Below are positions 1-9,452 of a stretch of DNA of 64,000 nt, in pieces; positions within the stretch are counted from its first letter, which is position 1; every line of letters begins with the position of its first letter. The notes under the pieces are model-generated. The model was given only the letters and a program-made list of their open reading frames with translations, searched no databases and had not been told where the DNA came from. Source of the stretch: a virus. The stretch spans positions 1-64,000 of IMG/VR virus record IMGVR_UViG_3300048625_000299. One strand, 5' to 3'. The translations under genes and the position numbers were made by a program.

Positions 1-2
1 AC

Positions 3-1520
3 GACGATGGCGCAGTTGTAGTAGCTGCGGGTGGCTCCTATGGGACAGTTGTTGATCTAGAGGGTGCAGCGAAAAACGAAGGCGAGCTTGTTACCAAGTA
101 TCGTGAGATGGTTTTGCACCCGGAAGTCGACTCAGCAGTCGATGATATTGTCAATGAAACAATCGTAGTTGATGATAAAGACGAAACTATTGCAATTACG
201 TTAGAAGGCCTCCGCGACCTTCCAGATAACGTCAAAAAGGCGATAGACACAGAATTTGAAAATATACTAACCCTACTAGACTTTGAACACCAAGGATATG
301 ATGTGTTCAAGCGTTGGTATGTTGATGGTCGTTTGTATTACCACGCGATCATCGATAAGAAGAATCCCAAGGACGGGATTCAAGAATTGCGTTATATCGA
401 TCCACGCAAGATCAAAAAGATCAGAGAAAATAAGCGCAAGAAGATCACAAATACTCCGGTAGGCGGAGATGCTACAGTTCCAGTTGCAGGACAAGAATAC
501 TTCCTCTACAACGATAAGGGATTTGGCGGCAAGCCGGCTGTTGGTGGAATGTCGACGCCTGTTACGACAGGGATGAAGATTGCTAAGGATAGCATCATTC
601 ATTGTACGTCCGGTCTGCTCGACAAAACAAACTCGCTGATCATTTCTCACCTACACAAAGCAATCAAGCCACTCAATCAGCTGAGAGCGCTCGAAGATGC
701 TACTGTCATCTACCGTATTTCGCGCGCGCCAGAACGTAAGATTTTTTATATCGACGTTGGTAACCTTCCAAAGATGAAGGCTGAGCAGTATTTGCGTGAC
801 ATGATGACTCGCTATAAGAACAAAGTTGTCTACGATGCATCAAGTGGCGAAATCCGCGACGATCGCAAGTTCATGACGATGTTGGAGGATTACTGGTTAC
901 CACGTCGCGAAGGTAACAGAGGAACTCAAATCGAGACGTTGCCAGGAGGACAAAACCTCGGCGAAATGACTGATGTCGAATACTTCCAAAAAGGATTGTA
1001 TCGTTCTCTCAACGTTCCTGTTGGACGTATGCAGAGCGATCAGACATTCGGTATTGGTCGTGCGACAGAGATCTCTAGAGATGAGGTTAAGTTTTCTAAG
1101 TTCATTAGTCGCCTCCGCAACCGATTCAATCACCTATTCATCAAGACGCTCGAAAAGCAATTGGTGTTGAAGCAGATCATCACACAAGATGACTGGAAAG
1201 AGATTGCTCCAAAAATTAAGTTCAAGTATGCAAAGGACAACTTCTTTGCAGAGCTTAAAGACAATGAAATATTGAATGATAAGCTAACAACTTATCAGAA
1301 CCTATTGAACACGAATGTGATTGGCAGATACTATTCACACAAATGGGCACGTTCATACATCTTCGGACAAGACGAAGAGATGATGGAGCGTATGGATAAA
1401 GAGATCAGAGAAGAGTCTAATGATCCTATCCTCAATCCACCAGTGATGCCAGATGGCACACCAGTTCCACATGGCGGTGTAGTTCCACCACCAGTGCCTG
1501 ATGTTCCACAACAAAATTGA
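3..1520 (+). CDS. 20: Portal vertex protein gp20, 5'-truncated by window edge
   Basis: Forms the dodecameric portal through which DNA is packaged and to which the neck attaches. The frame is open from base 3, and the residues before the first internal ATG (108) already look like T4 gp20 (AAGGSYGTVVDLE, then KYREMVLHPEVDSAVDDIV), so the true start lies outside the window. About 505 residues are visible against 524 in T4. It heads the head cluster 20-67-68-21-22-23, in T4 order. Family assignment is firm; the exact N-terminus is not visible. Confidence 0.93.
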   Translation, partial: DDGAVVVAAGGSYGTVVDLEGAAKNEGELVTKYREMVLHPEVDSAVDDIVNETIVVDDKDETIAITLEGLRDLPDNVKKAIDTEFENILTLLDFEHQGYDVFKRWYVDGRLYYHAIIDKKNPKDGIQELRYIDPRKIKKIRENKRKKITNTPVGGDATVPVAGQEYFLYNDKGFGGKPAVGGMSTPVTTGMKIAKDSIIHCTSGLLDKTNSLIISHLHKAIKPLNQLRALEDATVIYRISRAPERKIFYIDVGNLPKMKAEQYLRDMMTRYKNKVVYDASSGEIRDDRKFMTMLEDYWLPRREGNRGTQIETLPGGQNLGEMTDVEYFQKGLYRSLNVPVGRMQSDQTFGIGRATEISRDEVKFSKFISRLRNRFNHLFIKTLEKQLVLKQIITQDDWKEIAPKIKFKYAKDNFFAELKDNEILNDKLTTYQNLLNTNVIGRYYSHKWARSYIFGQDEEMMERMDKEIREESNDPILNPPVMPDGTPVPHGGVVPPPVPDVPQQN

Positions 1521-1524
1521 AATG

Positions 1525-1532
1525 TATAAATA
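1525..1532 (+). promoter_or_regulatory. T4-type late promoter TATAAATA
   Basis: Exact match to the T4 late promoter box, between the portal stop and the gp67-like start. Late promoters of this type are read by RNA polymerase carrying gp55, which is encoded at 8828. Confidence 0.75.
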
Positions 1533-1544
1533 ATGGAGAGAAAT

Positions 1545-1838
1545 ATGACAACACCAACTTTTACCCCTGCAGACATCGTCCAATTTGCTATCAATAAGGA
1601 CGCAGTCAACACAACAGCAGCATTCGATCAGTTGTTAGGCCAACGCGTTGCAGATGCAATTCAAAACCGCAAGGTCGAGATTGCACAGACGATGTTCAAT
1701 GAACCTGAAGAACAACTCGAAGTCGAAGATCCATCAAGCGACGAAGTCGAAGCTGGATCAGCTGAGGAAGTATCTGCTGAGGAAGAGGATAACAAAGAGT
1801 CCGAGGAATCACATGAAAACGCTGAACAATCTGCTTGA
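1545..1838 (+). CDS. 67: Prohead core protein, gp67-like
   Basis: Small acidic protein of 97 residues whose C-terminal half is almost entirely Glu/Asp/Ser, like T4 gp67, an internal scaffold component degraded during head maturation. The start at 1545 is preferred over the upstream in-frame ATG at 1533 because GGAGAG lies just before 1545 and the earlier ATG overlaps that ribosome site. Position between portal and protease fits the T4 order. Sequence identity itself is low-complexity, so the call rests largely on context. Confidence 0.75.
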   Translation: MTTPTFTPADIVQFAINKDAVNTTAAFDQLLGQRVADAIQNRKVEIAQTMFNEPEEQLEVEDPSSDEVEAGSAEEVSAEEEDNKESEESHENAEQSA

Positions 1839-2463
1839 AGGATTAAAAGGCTTCCAGGGTCCGAAGCACGATCAAGGCTCACGTAAGCCTGGCGAGATCG
1901 GCCCTAAGAAAGTATACAAAGACAATACAGTCACGTCCGAAAAGGGTGGCCCATCTGCAGCTACGCTAGGCTCGCAAGAATTTATCGATGACCATGAGGT
2001 CGAGAAAACGACAGATGCTAATGGCAATGATGATAAATTGTTCAAGGCTTCTAATATCAAGACAGTGGAACGTAAGAATACTCGCCACGGATATGATGCA
2101 AAGCAAAGCGAAGATGTGAACGAAAAGCATCTCTCGAATGCTGAATTGCTCAAGCGCAAAGAAATTGCAGATGCAATCAAGCGCGACCATCCAGAATACA
2201 GTGACGCTAAAAAAATGGCAATTGCTACAGCAAAAGCTAAACAAGTCGCAGAAGAAGAACAATTTGATAACATCCTCGATGCTATGCTAGCTGAACAAGC
2301 CGAGCAAGAAGTCGAAGCAATTACGACAATGCTCGAAGCAGTTTATGAAAGTTTAGAGGACGACGAGTCTCGCGAACAGTTTGTAGAGATGCTCGAGTCA
2401 GATGAACAATTTGAGCAGTTGCTTCAGATGGTTCAAAACGTACTGAATGAGAGCGAGGAGTAA
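1813..2463 (+). CDS. 68: Prohead core protein, gp68-like
   Basis: 216 residues starting MKTLNNLLEGL, overlapping the end of the gp67-like gene by 26 bases in another frame, with GAGGAATC as ribosome site. Polar and lysine-rich in the first half (around residues 10-100), then a predicted helical Glu/Gln-rich C-terminus. T4 gp68 is a head-core component encoded at the same place. I assign it by position, size range and composition; it is longer than T4 gp68 (141 residues), so an additional domain or a different core protein is possible. Confidence 0.6.
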   Translation: MKTLNNLLEGLKGFQGPKHDQGSRKPGEIGPKKVYKDNTVTSEKGGPSAATLGSQEFIDDHEVEKTTDANGNDDKLFKASNIKTVERKNTRHGYDAKQSEDVNEKHLSNAELLKRKEIADAIKRDHPEYSDAKKMAIATAKAKQVAEEEQFDNILDAMLAEQAEQEVEAITTMLEAVYESLEDDESREQFVEMLESDEQFEQLLQMVQNVLNESEE

Positions 2464-2465
2464 TC

Positions 2466-2735
2466 ATGTCGGATAATATTAAACTTCTAGCTAATACAAT
2501 CACACTAACAACAGCCAACGCTGTGAGTAATGCAAAGGTTGTTCGCGTAGTTAATACTGGCGCAACACCGGCACTGGTTACACAGAAGTATGCTAACGGC
2601 ACAACTGTAGGTACGCTAGTTCTAGGTGCTACTGGGTGCAACTTCGATAGCGAGTCGGTTCTTAAGCAACCAACAGATACGCTCGAAAGTAATTCAGCTT
2701 CAGCAGTATTCGCTGTATCGATCGGATACTTTTAA
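2466..2735 (+). CDS. Small hypothetical head-cluster protein
   Basis: 89 residues, rich in Thr, Ala, Val and Asn, with alternating polar and hydrophobic residues that suggest a beta-rich fold and no catalytic motif. It lies 2 bases after the gp68-like gene and before the prohead protease, so it is probably expressed with head genes. It could be a small capsid-associated or decoration protein. I do not recognise the family. Confidence 0.7.
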   Translation: MSDNIKLLANTITLTTANAVSNAKVVRVVNTGATPALVTQKYANGTTVGTLVLGATGCNFDSESVLKQPTDTLESNSASAVFAVSIGYF

Positions 2736-2746
2736 AAGAGACTAAC

Positions 2747-3400
2747 ATGAAACTATTCACAGAATTAGTAGAAGATGTTCAATACGTAGTAGAGGAACGC
2801 GGCGGCAAGAAGGACTTGTTTATTGTCGGTCCTTTCATGCAAGCAGAACAACAAAACCGCAATGGCCGTATCTACCGCAAAAGCATCCTTGAGCGCGAAG
2901 TAGAGCGTTACTCAAACGACTACATCAAGACAAACCGTGCGCTAGGCGAACTAGGCCACCCAAACGGCCCAGCAATTAACCTTGACCGTGTGTGTATCAA
3001 GATTGTTGAGTTAAAACAAAATGGCAATGATTTCATGGGCAAGGCTAAGATCCTTGGCACACCGATGGGAGACATTGCAAGAAATCTATTAGAGAGTGGC
3101 GTTCAGTTGGGCGTTTCTACACGCGGCATGGGCTCTTTAAAAGAAGTTAATGGCATCATGGAAGTCCAGGACGACTTCTTCTTGGCTACTGCAGCTGACG
3201 TTGTGGCTGATCCATCAGCTCCGGATGCATTCGTTCAAGGGATTATGGAAGGCGTTGATTGGGTGTGGGATAACGGCGTTATCAAAGCCCGACAAGTTGA
3301 GCAAATCAAAGAGTCTATCGTAAAAGCAAGCGCAAAAGACTTGCAAGAAGCTAAGATTGCTGCGTTCCAACAATACTTAAAATTCCTTACTACTAAATAG
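2747..3400 (+). CDS. 21: Prohead core protease gp21
   Basis: Serine protease that cleaves scaffold and capsid proteins during maturation. The catalytic His (in GELGHP, about residue 68) and Ser (in GVSTRG, about 126) are both present, in the spacing of the herpes-type assemblin fold shared by T4 gp21. Length 217 against 212 in T4. Lies directly upstream of the scaffold and capsid genes, its substrates. Confidence 0.93.
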   Translation: MKLFTELVEDVQYVVEERGGKKDLFIVGPFMQAEQQNRNGRIYRKSILEREVERYSNDYIKTNRALGELGHPNGPAINLDRVCIKIVELKQNGNDFMGKAKILGTPMGDIARNLLESGVQLGVSTRGMGSLKEVNGIMEVQDDFFLATAADVVADPSAPDAFVQGIMEGVDWVWDNGVIKARQVEQIKESIVKASAKDLQEAKIAAFQQYLKFLTTK

Positions 3401-3403
3401 TTT

Positions 3404-3411
3404 TATAAATA
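3404..3411 (+). promoter_or_regulatory. T4-type late promoter TATAAATA
   Basis: Exact late-promoter box 23 bases before the scaffold gene start, followed by an AGGAG ribosome site. Confidence 0.75.
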
Positions 3412-3433
3412 ATTACCATAACAGGAGAATTAC

Positions 3434-4447
3434 ATGTCCAAAAAAGAATTGTTAGAGAAGGCATCTGACCAAGTGGGCGGTGGTGTAACAGGCGGCTCTA
3501 AGTCGGCTGACCCAGTCGCTACTGGCAATGCTCATGCTAACCGTGGTGCTGATAAGAGTCAAGGCGAAACAGCTTCGAAGAAACTCGAAGGCGAAGTTCA
3601 GACTACAGACAGCGATAACAACACCGCTCCAACAGGCGACACAGCTGCTAAAAATAAGGCATCTGTTGCTGCTAAGCCATCCGCAGCTTCTTCTACAATG
3701 AAAGAAGAAATCGACGGATTGTTTGGAGATGATCTATCCGAAGAATTCAAAGACAAAGCATCGATCATTTTCGAAGCAGCTGTTGCAAGCCGTATCGCTG
3801 AAGAGCGTACAGCATTGGAAGAAGAATTTGCTGCTAAGCAAACTGAACTCGAAGAATCTTTCGAAGCAGCTAAGGCTGAGTTGACAGAAGAATTGTCAGA
3901 GCAAGTTTCCGACTATCTCGACTATGTCGTTGAACAATGGATGGAAACAAACGAAGTCGCTATCGAATCTTCATTGAATGCAATGATCGCAGAAGAATTC
4001 ATCGAGAAGCTAAAAGGCTTGTTCGAAGAATCTTACATTACAGTTCCAGCTGAAAAGATGGACCTAGTTGCTGAAATGGCAGAACGCGTTCAAGAACTCG
4101 AAGAAGCACTGAATACATCTATCGATGAGAATATCGAATTGAGCAAAATCGTTGAAGCAGCTTCACAAAAAGAAGTGTTCGACGAAGTCTCCGAAGGCCT
4201 TGCAATGACGCAAGTTGAAAAGCTCCGCACTCTTGCTGAAGGCGTTGAGTTTGATTCTGCTGATACATACCGTGCAAAGCTCGAAATCGTTAAAGAACAA
4301 TACTTTGGTGAAAAGAAAACAGTTGCAGCCAAGCTGATCGAAGAAAACGAAATCGTTGAACTCGATGAATCTGTTGTTACGCCAACTAAAGCAGCTGGAC
4401 AAGTTGCTGGATATGTTTCTGCTATCGCAAGAACAGTCAAAAAGTAA
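3434..4447 (+). CDS. 22: Prohead scaffolding protein gp22
   Basis: 337 residues. The first 95 are Ala/Ser/Gly/Lys-rich and look disordered; from about residue 100 the chain is acidic and strongly heptad-like (many EEL, EEF and EAK segments), as expected for the helical T4 gp22 scaffold that fills the prohead and is destroyed by gp21. It sits between protease and capsid genes. Numerous Glu-containing sites could serve as gp21 cleavage sites. Confidence 0.88.
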   Translation: MSKKELLEKASDQVGGGVTGGSKSADPVATGNAHANRGADKSQGETASKKLEGEVQTTDSDNNTAPTGDTAAKNKASVAAKPSAASSTMKEEIDGLFGDDLSEEFKDKASIIFEAAVASRIAEERTALEEEFAAKQTELEESFEAAKAELTEELSEQVSDYLDYVVEQWMETNEVAIESSLNAMIAEEFIEKLKGLFEESYITVPAEKMDLVAEMAERVQELEEALNTSIDENIELSKIVEAASQKEVFDEVSEGLAMTQVEKLRTLAEGVEFDSADTYRAKLEIVKEQYFGEKKTVAAKLIEENEIVELDESVVTPTKAAGQVAGYVSAIARTVKK

Positions 4448-4453
4448 AAGTTT

Positions 4454-4461
4454 TATAAATA
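4454..4461 (+). promoter_or_regulatory. T4-type late promoter TATAAATA
   Basis: Late-promoter box 39 bases before the capsid gene; the leader then contains an A/T-rich run and GGGG ribosome site. Confidence 0.75.
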
Positions 4462-4499
4462 AGTTTAGTCAATAATTTTTTTTAAAAAAAGGGGAAAAA

Positions 4500-5813
4500 A
4501 TGTACTTAACCGAAGACATCCAAAACAAGTGGGCTCCAGTCATTGAGCATACTGATCTTCCAAAGATCGAAAATGCTCATAAGCGTGGCGTTACAGCTGT
4601 GCTTTTGGAAAACACAGAACGTGCTTTGCGCGAGTCTGGTTCACGTGGCTCACAAAGCCTGTTGAGCGAGGCTACACACGTTAACCAAACTGGCAGCGAG
4701 ATCGACAACTTCGATCCAGTGTTGATCAGCTTGGTCCGTCGTGCAATGCCAAACCTGATTGCTTACGACATTTGCGGTGTGCAACCGATGACTGGCCCAA
4801 CTGGCTTGATCTTCGCAATGCGTGCTCGCTATGCTAACCAAACTGGTACAGAAGCATTCTACAACGAAGTCGACACATCGTTCTCTTCAATCACATCTGG
4901 TGCTAACACATTGGGTCAAAAGCACGTTGGTGGCGTTCCTGGCGTCGCAAACAACGCTGAAGCAGGCGCATACAACTTTGGTTCTGGCATGGGTACAGCT
5001 AACGCTGAAGCCATCGGTATCACTGGTGGTACTGCTATTCCAGAAATGGCTTTCTCTATCGAGAAGGTTTCTGTTACTGCAAAGTCACGCGCTTTGAAGG
5101 CAGAATACACAATGGAACTTGCACAAGACTTGAAGGCTATCCACGGTCTTGACGCTGAAACAGAGTTGTCAAACATCTTGACAACTGAAATCTTGGCTGA
5201 AATCAACCGCGAAGTCGTTCGTACGATCGCTGTTACAGCTACTCAAGGCGCTTCTGCTGGTACAACAACTGCAGGTCGTTTCGACTTGGACGTTGATGCT
5301 AACGGTCGTTGGTCTGTTGAAAAGTTCAAGGGCTTGATGTTCCAAGTTGAACGCGAAGCTAACGCTATTGCCAAGGCTACACGTCGTGGTAAGGGTAACA
5401 TCATCATCTGTTCTTCGGACGTCGCTTCCGCATTGCAGATGGCTGGTGTTTTGGACTACGCTCCAGCATTGAACAGCAACAACTTGCAAGTTGATGACAC
5501 TGGCAACACATTTGCTGGTGTATTGAACGGTCGCATCAAGGTCTATATCGACCCATATGCAACTGGCAACTACATGGTTGTTGGCTACAAGGGTGCTTCT
5601 GCATTCGACGCTGGTCTGTTCTACTGCCCATACGTTCCATTGCAAATGGTCCGCGCTGTCGATCAAGGTTCTTTCCAACCTAAGATCGGCTTCAAGACTC
5701 GTTACGGCATGGTTGCAAACCCATTCGCTGGTGGCGAAACAGCAGGTCTTGGTGCTCTCACTAAAGACAGCAACGTGTACTACCGTCGCGTGTTGGTTGA
5801 CAACATCCTCTAA
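4500..5813 (+). CDS. 23: Major capsid protein gp23
   Basis: 437 residues with typical T4-gp23 segments: N-terminal propeptide, LISLVRRAMPNLIAYDICGV near residue 77, the GPTGLIFAMR segment, and a C-terminus ending in RRVLVDNIL. HK97-fold capsid subunit, cleaved by gp21 and assembled around the gp22 scaffold. Codon use is regular and T-poor, as for a highly expressed gene. It has its own late promoter and a strong terminator immediately downstream. Confidence 0.96.
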   Translation: MYLTEDIQNKWAPVIEHTDLPKIENAHKRGVTAVLLENTERALRESGSRGSQSLLSEATHVNQTGSEIDNFDPVLISLVRRAMPNLIAYDICGVQPMTGPTGLIFAMRARYANQTGTEAFYNEVDTSFSSITSGANTLGQKHVGGVPGVANNAEAGAYNFGSGMGTANAEAIGITGGTAIPEMAFSIEKVSVTAKSRALKAEYTMELAQDLKAIHGLDAETELSNILTTEILAEINREVVRTIAVTATQGASAGTTTAGRFDLDVDANGRWSVEKFKGLMFQVEREANAIAKATRRGKGNIIICSSDVASALQMAGVLDYAPALNSNNLQVDDTGNTFAGVLNGRIKVYIDPYATGNYMVVGYKGASAFDAGLFYCPYVPLQMVRAVDQGSFQPKIGFKTRYGMVANPFAGGETAGLGALTKDSNVYYRRVLVDNIL

Positions 5814-5855
5814 TAAGAGAGTTGACCAAGTCCACGAAGATGGACATTTTACAGG

Positions 5856-5883
5856 AGGCCTCGAAAGAGGCCTTCTTTTTTTT
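5856..5883 (+). terminator. Rho-independent terminator after gp23
   Basis: AGGCCTC-GAAA-GAGGCCT hairpin (7 bp, GNRA loop) followed by a T-rich tract of about ten bases. Confidence 0.92.
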
Positions 5884-5909
5884 ATGCCTAAATAGTTCAG
5901 GAGGCACTA

Positions 5910-6407
5910 ATGTCATACATAACAGACGAACCATCTAATAAGAACTTCCTCTCACCATTAGGGTTCAAGTTTTCAATCAAGAAGACCCCACACGTCAATT
6001 ACTTCGTACAGAACGTCAATCTTCCTGGCGTGTCTCTAGGGTCTGCTAGTATACCTACGCCCTTCGTAAAGGTGCCTTTAGCCGGTGATCATATTGGATA
6101 TGGGGATCTGCAGATTACGTTCAAGGTCGATGAGGATATGGCGAACTACCTTGAAATCTTCAACTGGATTAAAACAATCGGTTTCCCTGATTCATACTCC
6201 CAATACAATCCCGCAGAAGTATACTCGGATGCCACACTTACAGTATTGTCTAGTGCTATGAACCCAAAGTTTGATATCACGTTCGTTGACCTGTATCCTA
6301 TGGACTTGGGCGGGTTCATGTTCAACTCTACTGCAGCCGATGTCGACTACATCGAGACTGTCGCTACATTCAGATTCCGTACCTTCAACATCACTCCGTT
6401 GACCTGA
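5910..6407 (+). CDS. 19: Tail tube protein gp19
   Basis: 165 residues, the size of T4 gp19 (163). The segment with FVQNVNLPGVSLGS and later YLEIFNWIKTIGFP is characteristic of myovirus tail-tube monomers; hexamers stack to form the inner tube. A CCTAAATA sequence at 5887 resembles a variant late promoter. In T4 this gene is upstream of gp20, so gene order here is rearranged relative to T4. Confidence 0.9.
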   Translation: MSYITDEPSNKNFLSPLGFKFSIKKTPHVNYFVQNVNLPGVSLGSASIPTPFVKVPLAGDHIGYGDLQITFKVDEDMANYLEIFNWIKTIGFPDSYSQYNPAEVYSDATLTVLSSAMNPKFDITFVDLYPMDLGGFMFNSTAADVDYIETVATFRFRTFNITPLT

Positions 6408-6469
6408 CATGCTGAACACATTATAGTCAGCCTTGTTGCTGTGAATATATTATTAGCTATTACTTTATT

Positions 6470-6904
6470 ATGAAATTAGAAGAAATCCAAAACCTATGGG
6501 ATGTAGATTCCCAAATTGATCGTTCTGAGTTGGGAGATGAATCATTGCGCATTGCTAGGATGCACGCAAAGTACTTCAAAATCTTTTCACAAGAGCGGTT
6601 AATGCTGCGCAAGATGGAAGCAAACTTTAAGGAATTATACCGGGATAAATATGAGTGGTACAACGGTACTCTTGCAAAGGAAGTAATGGATCGCTATGGC
6701 TGGCAGCCAAACCCGCTAAAGATCCTAAGAACAGATATTGCGATGTACCTTGAATCGGATGCTTCTATGAGGGAAGCACAACTGAAAGTGGACCTGCAAC
6801 AAGAAAAGGTAAACTTCCTCGAATCGATTATCAAGACACTCGGCACCCTAGGGTTCAATATAAAGAATGCCATCGAATGGAGTAAGTTTCAAAATGGAAT
6901 ATGA
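6470..6904 (+). CDS. uvsY: Recombination mediator UvsY
   Basis: 144 residues, mostly helical, close to T4 UvsY length (137). The pattern of YFKIFSQERLMLRKMEAN followed by a basic/aromatic segment matches UvsY, which loads UvsX recombinase onto gp32-coated single-stranded DNA. It overlaps the start of the UvsW-like helicase by 4 bases; in T4 uvsW and uvsY are also adjacent. The call is based on size, pattern and neighbour. Confidence 0.8.
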   Translation: MKLEEIQNLWDVDSQIDRSELGDESLRIARMHAKYFKIFSQERLMLRKMEANFKELYRDKYEWYNGTLAKEVMDRYGWQPNPLKILRTDIAMYLESDASMREAQLKVDLQQEKVNFLESIIKTLGTLGFNIKNAIEWSKFQNGI

Positions 6905-8355
6905 CCGACATTATTATAGAGAAATTCAATTCGATATCAAACAAGATACATTGTGAGCCAGCAATTGGCCAAGAATTGAATGACTACTTTACGTTCCAAT
7001 CTCCAGGAGCAAAGTACCATCCCCTAGTGAAAGCAAGAAAGTGGGATGGCAAGATACGGTTATATCATGCAGCCACGCAGCTAATATATGGTGGCCTCAA
7101 TCACTACATTGAGACGTTCGCAGAGGAACGCAATTACACAGTAGGACACCTTTCAGATTTTGAAGATGATGAGTTCTCATTCGAAGATGCTAAAGCATTC
7201 TGCGGTAAGCTAGAACTGACAATGGAGATACGTGACTATCAGCTAAAGACATTTGTCCATGCTGTTAGGAAGAAGAGAGTGTTGTTTTTGTCGCCGACAT
7301 CTTCTGGTAAGTCGTTTATGATTTTCCTGACACTGATGTATACGTTGATGAAGACGAGTAGTAGAGCACTTGTTGTTGTTCCTACCACGTCTCTCGTCCA
7401 CCAAATGGTATCGGACTTCCAGTCATACACTAGGATCGATCTTAGCAGTATGTGTCAGAAGATCATGGAAGGGTATTCTACCGACGTCAAAGCACGAATT
7501 GTTGTATCGACCTGGCAATCAATATATAAGATGCCACGCAAATGGTATGAACCATTCAAAGTCGTAGTAGGAGACGAGGCACACAACTTCAAAGCAAAGA
7601 GCCTAACAACTATCCTTAGTAAGATGACAGAATGCGACTATCGATATGGTTATACAGGTACGCTTGATGGTACACACACGCATAGACTTGTATTAGAGGG
7701 TGTATTCGGCCCTGTAGTTAAGTTTATCACTACTGCTGAACTGATAGAGCAGGGGTATGCTTCTAAGTTGAACATCAACTGTATTGTGTTGAAGCATACA
7801 GATGAGCATCGTCAGCTAATGAAGAAAGCTCAATATAGAGACGAGATTGCATGGATTGTTCAAAACAATGCAAGAAATATATTCATCCGCAATCTCGCAT
7901 TGAACCTCAAGGGCAATACATTAATATTATTTCAATTCGTTGAAAAGCACGGCAATGTCCTGTATGATTTGCTTAAAGATCAACCGAATGTGTACTATGT
8001 TCATGGTAAGGTCGATGTTGAAATACGCGAAGAGGTGAGAGCGATTGTTGAAAAGCAATCCGACGCGATCATCATTGCATCGTATGGAACATTCTCTACT
8101 GGTATCAACATTAAGAACCTACATAACATAGTATTTGCAAGTCCTTCTAAATCACGCGTACGTACGCTACAGTCCATTGGACGGAGCTTGCGTAAGAGTG
8201 ATACAAAGTCTGAAGCAACACTATATGACATTGCTGATGACTTGACATGGAAGGCTTGGAAGAACCATACAATTAAACACTTCGCTGAACGTGTGAAGAT
8301 CTATGGTGAAGAGAAGTTTGATTATAAGATACACATGATTCCGCTGAAAGGGTAA
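6901..8355 (+). CDS. uvsW: ATP-dependent helicase UvsW
   Basis: Superfamily 2 helicase that remodels recombination intermediates and R-loops. Walker A SPTSSGKSF at about residues 130-138, motif II GDEAH near 223, motif III YTGT near 252, and helicase C-terminal motifs including QSIGRSLRK near 425. 484 residues against 503 in T4. N-terminal 100 residues resemble the small double-helix DNA-binding domain of UvsW. Confidence 0.94.
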   Translation: MTDIIIEKFNSISNKIHCEPAIGQELNDYFTFQSPGAKYHPLVKARKWDGKIRLYHAATQLIYGGLNHYIETFAEERNYTVGHLSDFEDDEFSFEDAKAFCGKLELTMEIRDYQLKTFVHAVRKKRVLFLSPTSSGKSFMIFLTLMYTLMKTSSRALVVVPTTSLVHQMVSDFQSYTRIDLSSMCQKIMEGYSTDVKARIVVSTWQSIYKMPRKWYEPFKVVVGDEAHNFKAKSLTTILSKMTECDYRYGYTGTLDGTHTHRLVLEGVFGPVVKFITTAELIEQGYASKLNINCIVLKHTDEHRQLMKKAQYRDEIAWIVQNNARNIFIRNLALNLKGNTLILFQFVEKHGNVLYDLLKDQPNVYYVHGKVDVEIREEVRAIVEKQSDAIIIASYGTFSTGINIKNLHNIVFASPSKSRVRTLQSIGRSLRKSDTKSEATLYDIADDLTWKAWKNHTIKHFAERVKIYGEEKFDYKIHMIPLKG

Positions 8356-8356
8356 G

Positions 8357-8758
8357 ATGGCAATATCACTTGTTAAACTCAACAATGGCACAGAGCTGCT
8401 AGGGGACGTAAAGAAAACTACGTCCGGTCTTAGTATCACTGACCCATTGCAGATAAACTACAAGTTCGTATCATTCCAGCCGATGCCTACAGTTAGCGTT
8501 AGCCGGTACATGCCATTTGCAGCCGATCCGACGTTCATGTTCTTCCTAGATCAGGTAGTGCATGTTGTCGAGCCGAAACAAACGATGATCGAATACTACA
8601 CTCACGCATTGTCGAACTACCAAGATGAAATAGATGCACACATTGACAGTGAGTTGATGGGTGTAGTAGGTAGATCGTCGATCAAAAGCTCCGCCAATAA
8701 AGAAGAGCTCTATACTGCATTATTGGAGCGGTTGGAAGTAGAAGGCCCAGCAAACTAA
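8357..8758 (+). CDS. Conserved phage protein, possibly Sm-like fold
   Basis: 133 residues. The start ISLVKLNNGTELLGDV resembles the LKLxxGxEIxG strand pair of Sm/LSm barrels, and a second gene at 41725 begins in the same way (ICLKMTSGEELIGTL). The C-terminal 45 residues are helical and polar. Function unknown; Sm-like RNA binding is an inference from the N-terminal strand pattern only. Confidence 0.7.
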   Translation: MAISLVKLNNGTELLGDVKKTTSGLSITDPLQINYKFVSFQPMPTVSVSRYMPFAADPTFMFFLDQVVHVVEPKQTMIEYYTHALSNYQDEIDAHIDSELMGVVGRSSIKSSANKEELYTALLERLEVEGPAN

Positions 8759-8768
8759 CACTTTTTTG

Positions 8769-8797
8769 TTGACCCTATCCTTATAGGTCCGTATACT
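8769..8797 (+). promoter_or_regulatory. Sigma70-type promoter upstream of gp55
   Basis: TTGACC, 17-base spacer, TATACT, placed about 30 bases before the gp55 start. An early/middle promoter here would switch on the late sigma factor. Confidence 0.75.
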
Positions 8798-8827
8798 GGT
8801 ACTCTGGTATGGAACATAGGAGAAATA

Positions 8828-9451
8828 ATGGCTACCCATTATGTTGACAATAAAGAATTATATCGAGTGATGGTCGAATTTAGACAGGGATCACTCGATG
8901 CAAAAGCAAATGGAACGGAACGTCCGCGTATTCCGAACTATGTCGGTGAGTGTATTCTAATGATTGCGAAGCGGCTATCGACGAAGCCGAACTTTGTTAA
9001 TTATTCGTATAGAGAAGAGATGATATCGGATGGCATAGAAAACTGTATATGCTACATCGACAACTTTGACCCATTAAAATCGACCAACCCATTTGCATAT
9101 TTTACGCAAATCATTTATTATGCTTTCCTTCGCAGGATCCTGAAGGAAAAGAAACAGACATACATCAAGCATAAGACGCTTGAGAATTCTATGCTGTTAA
9201 ACGAATTGTTCGAGCAAGGTGAATTTAGTGAGCAAGAATTCACACCAACTCATATAGACCTCGACAATGACAATATGTTCGACTTCATTAAGTCGTTCGA
9301 AGACAACCTCATTTCAAAGAAAAAGAAGCGTGCTAAGAAGGGTGTGGAGAAATTCATTGAAGAAGATGTTATGTCGGAGGATGAGGTCGGACGTGAAGTG
9401 GATGACATGACTCCAGATGTTGATAATGATATTGATAAACTAGACGAATAA
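8828..9451 (+). CDS. 55: Late sigma factor gp55
   Basis: 207 residues (T4: 185). Region-2-like sequence with YREEMISDGIENC and PFAYFTQIIYYAFLRRI matches gp55, which binds host core RNA polymerase and recognises TATAAATA promoters, exact copies of which occur in this window. The acidic C-terminal tail would carry the clamp-binding motif. It stands behind its own sigma70-type promoter, consistent with expression before late genes. Confidence 0.93.
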   Translation: MATHYVDNKELYRVMVEFRQGSLDAKANGTERPRIPNYVGECILMIAKRLSTKPNFVNYSYREEMISDGIENCICYIDNFDPLKSTNPFAYFTQIIYYAFLRRILKEKKQTYIKHKTLENSMLLNELFEQGEFSEQEFTPTHIDLDNDNMFDFIKSFEDNLISKKKKRAKKGVEKFIEEDVMSEDEVGREVDDMTPDVDNDIDKLDE

Positions 9452-9452
9452 T

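Noticed and set aside
108-1520. Portal gene starting at the ATG at 108.
   Set aside because: The frame is open upstream to base 3 and encodes conserved gp20 sequence, so the gene is cut by the window edge.
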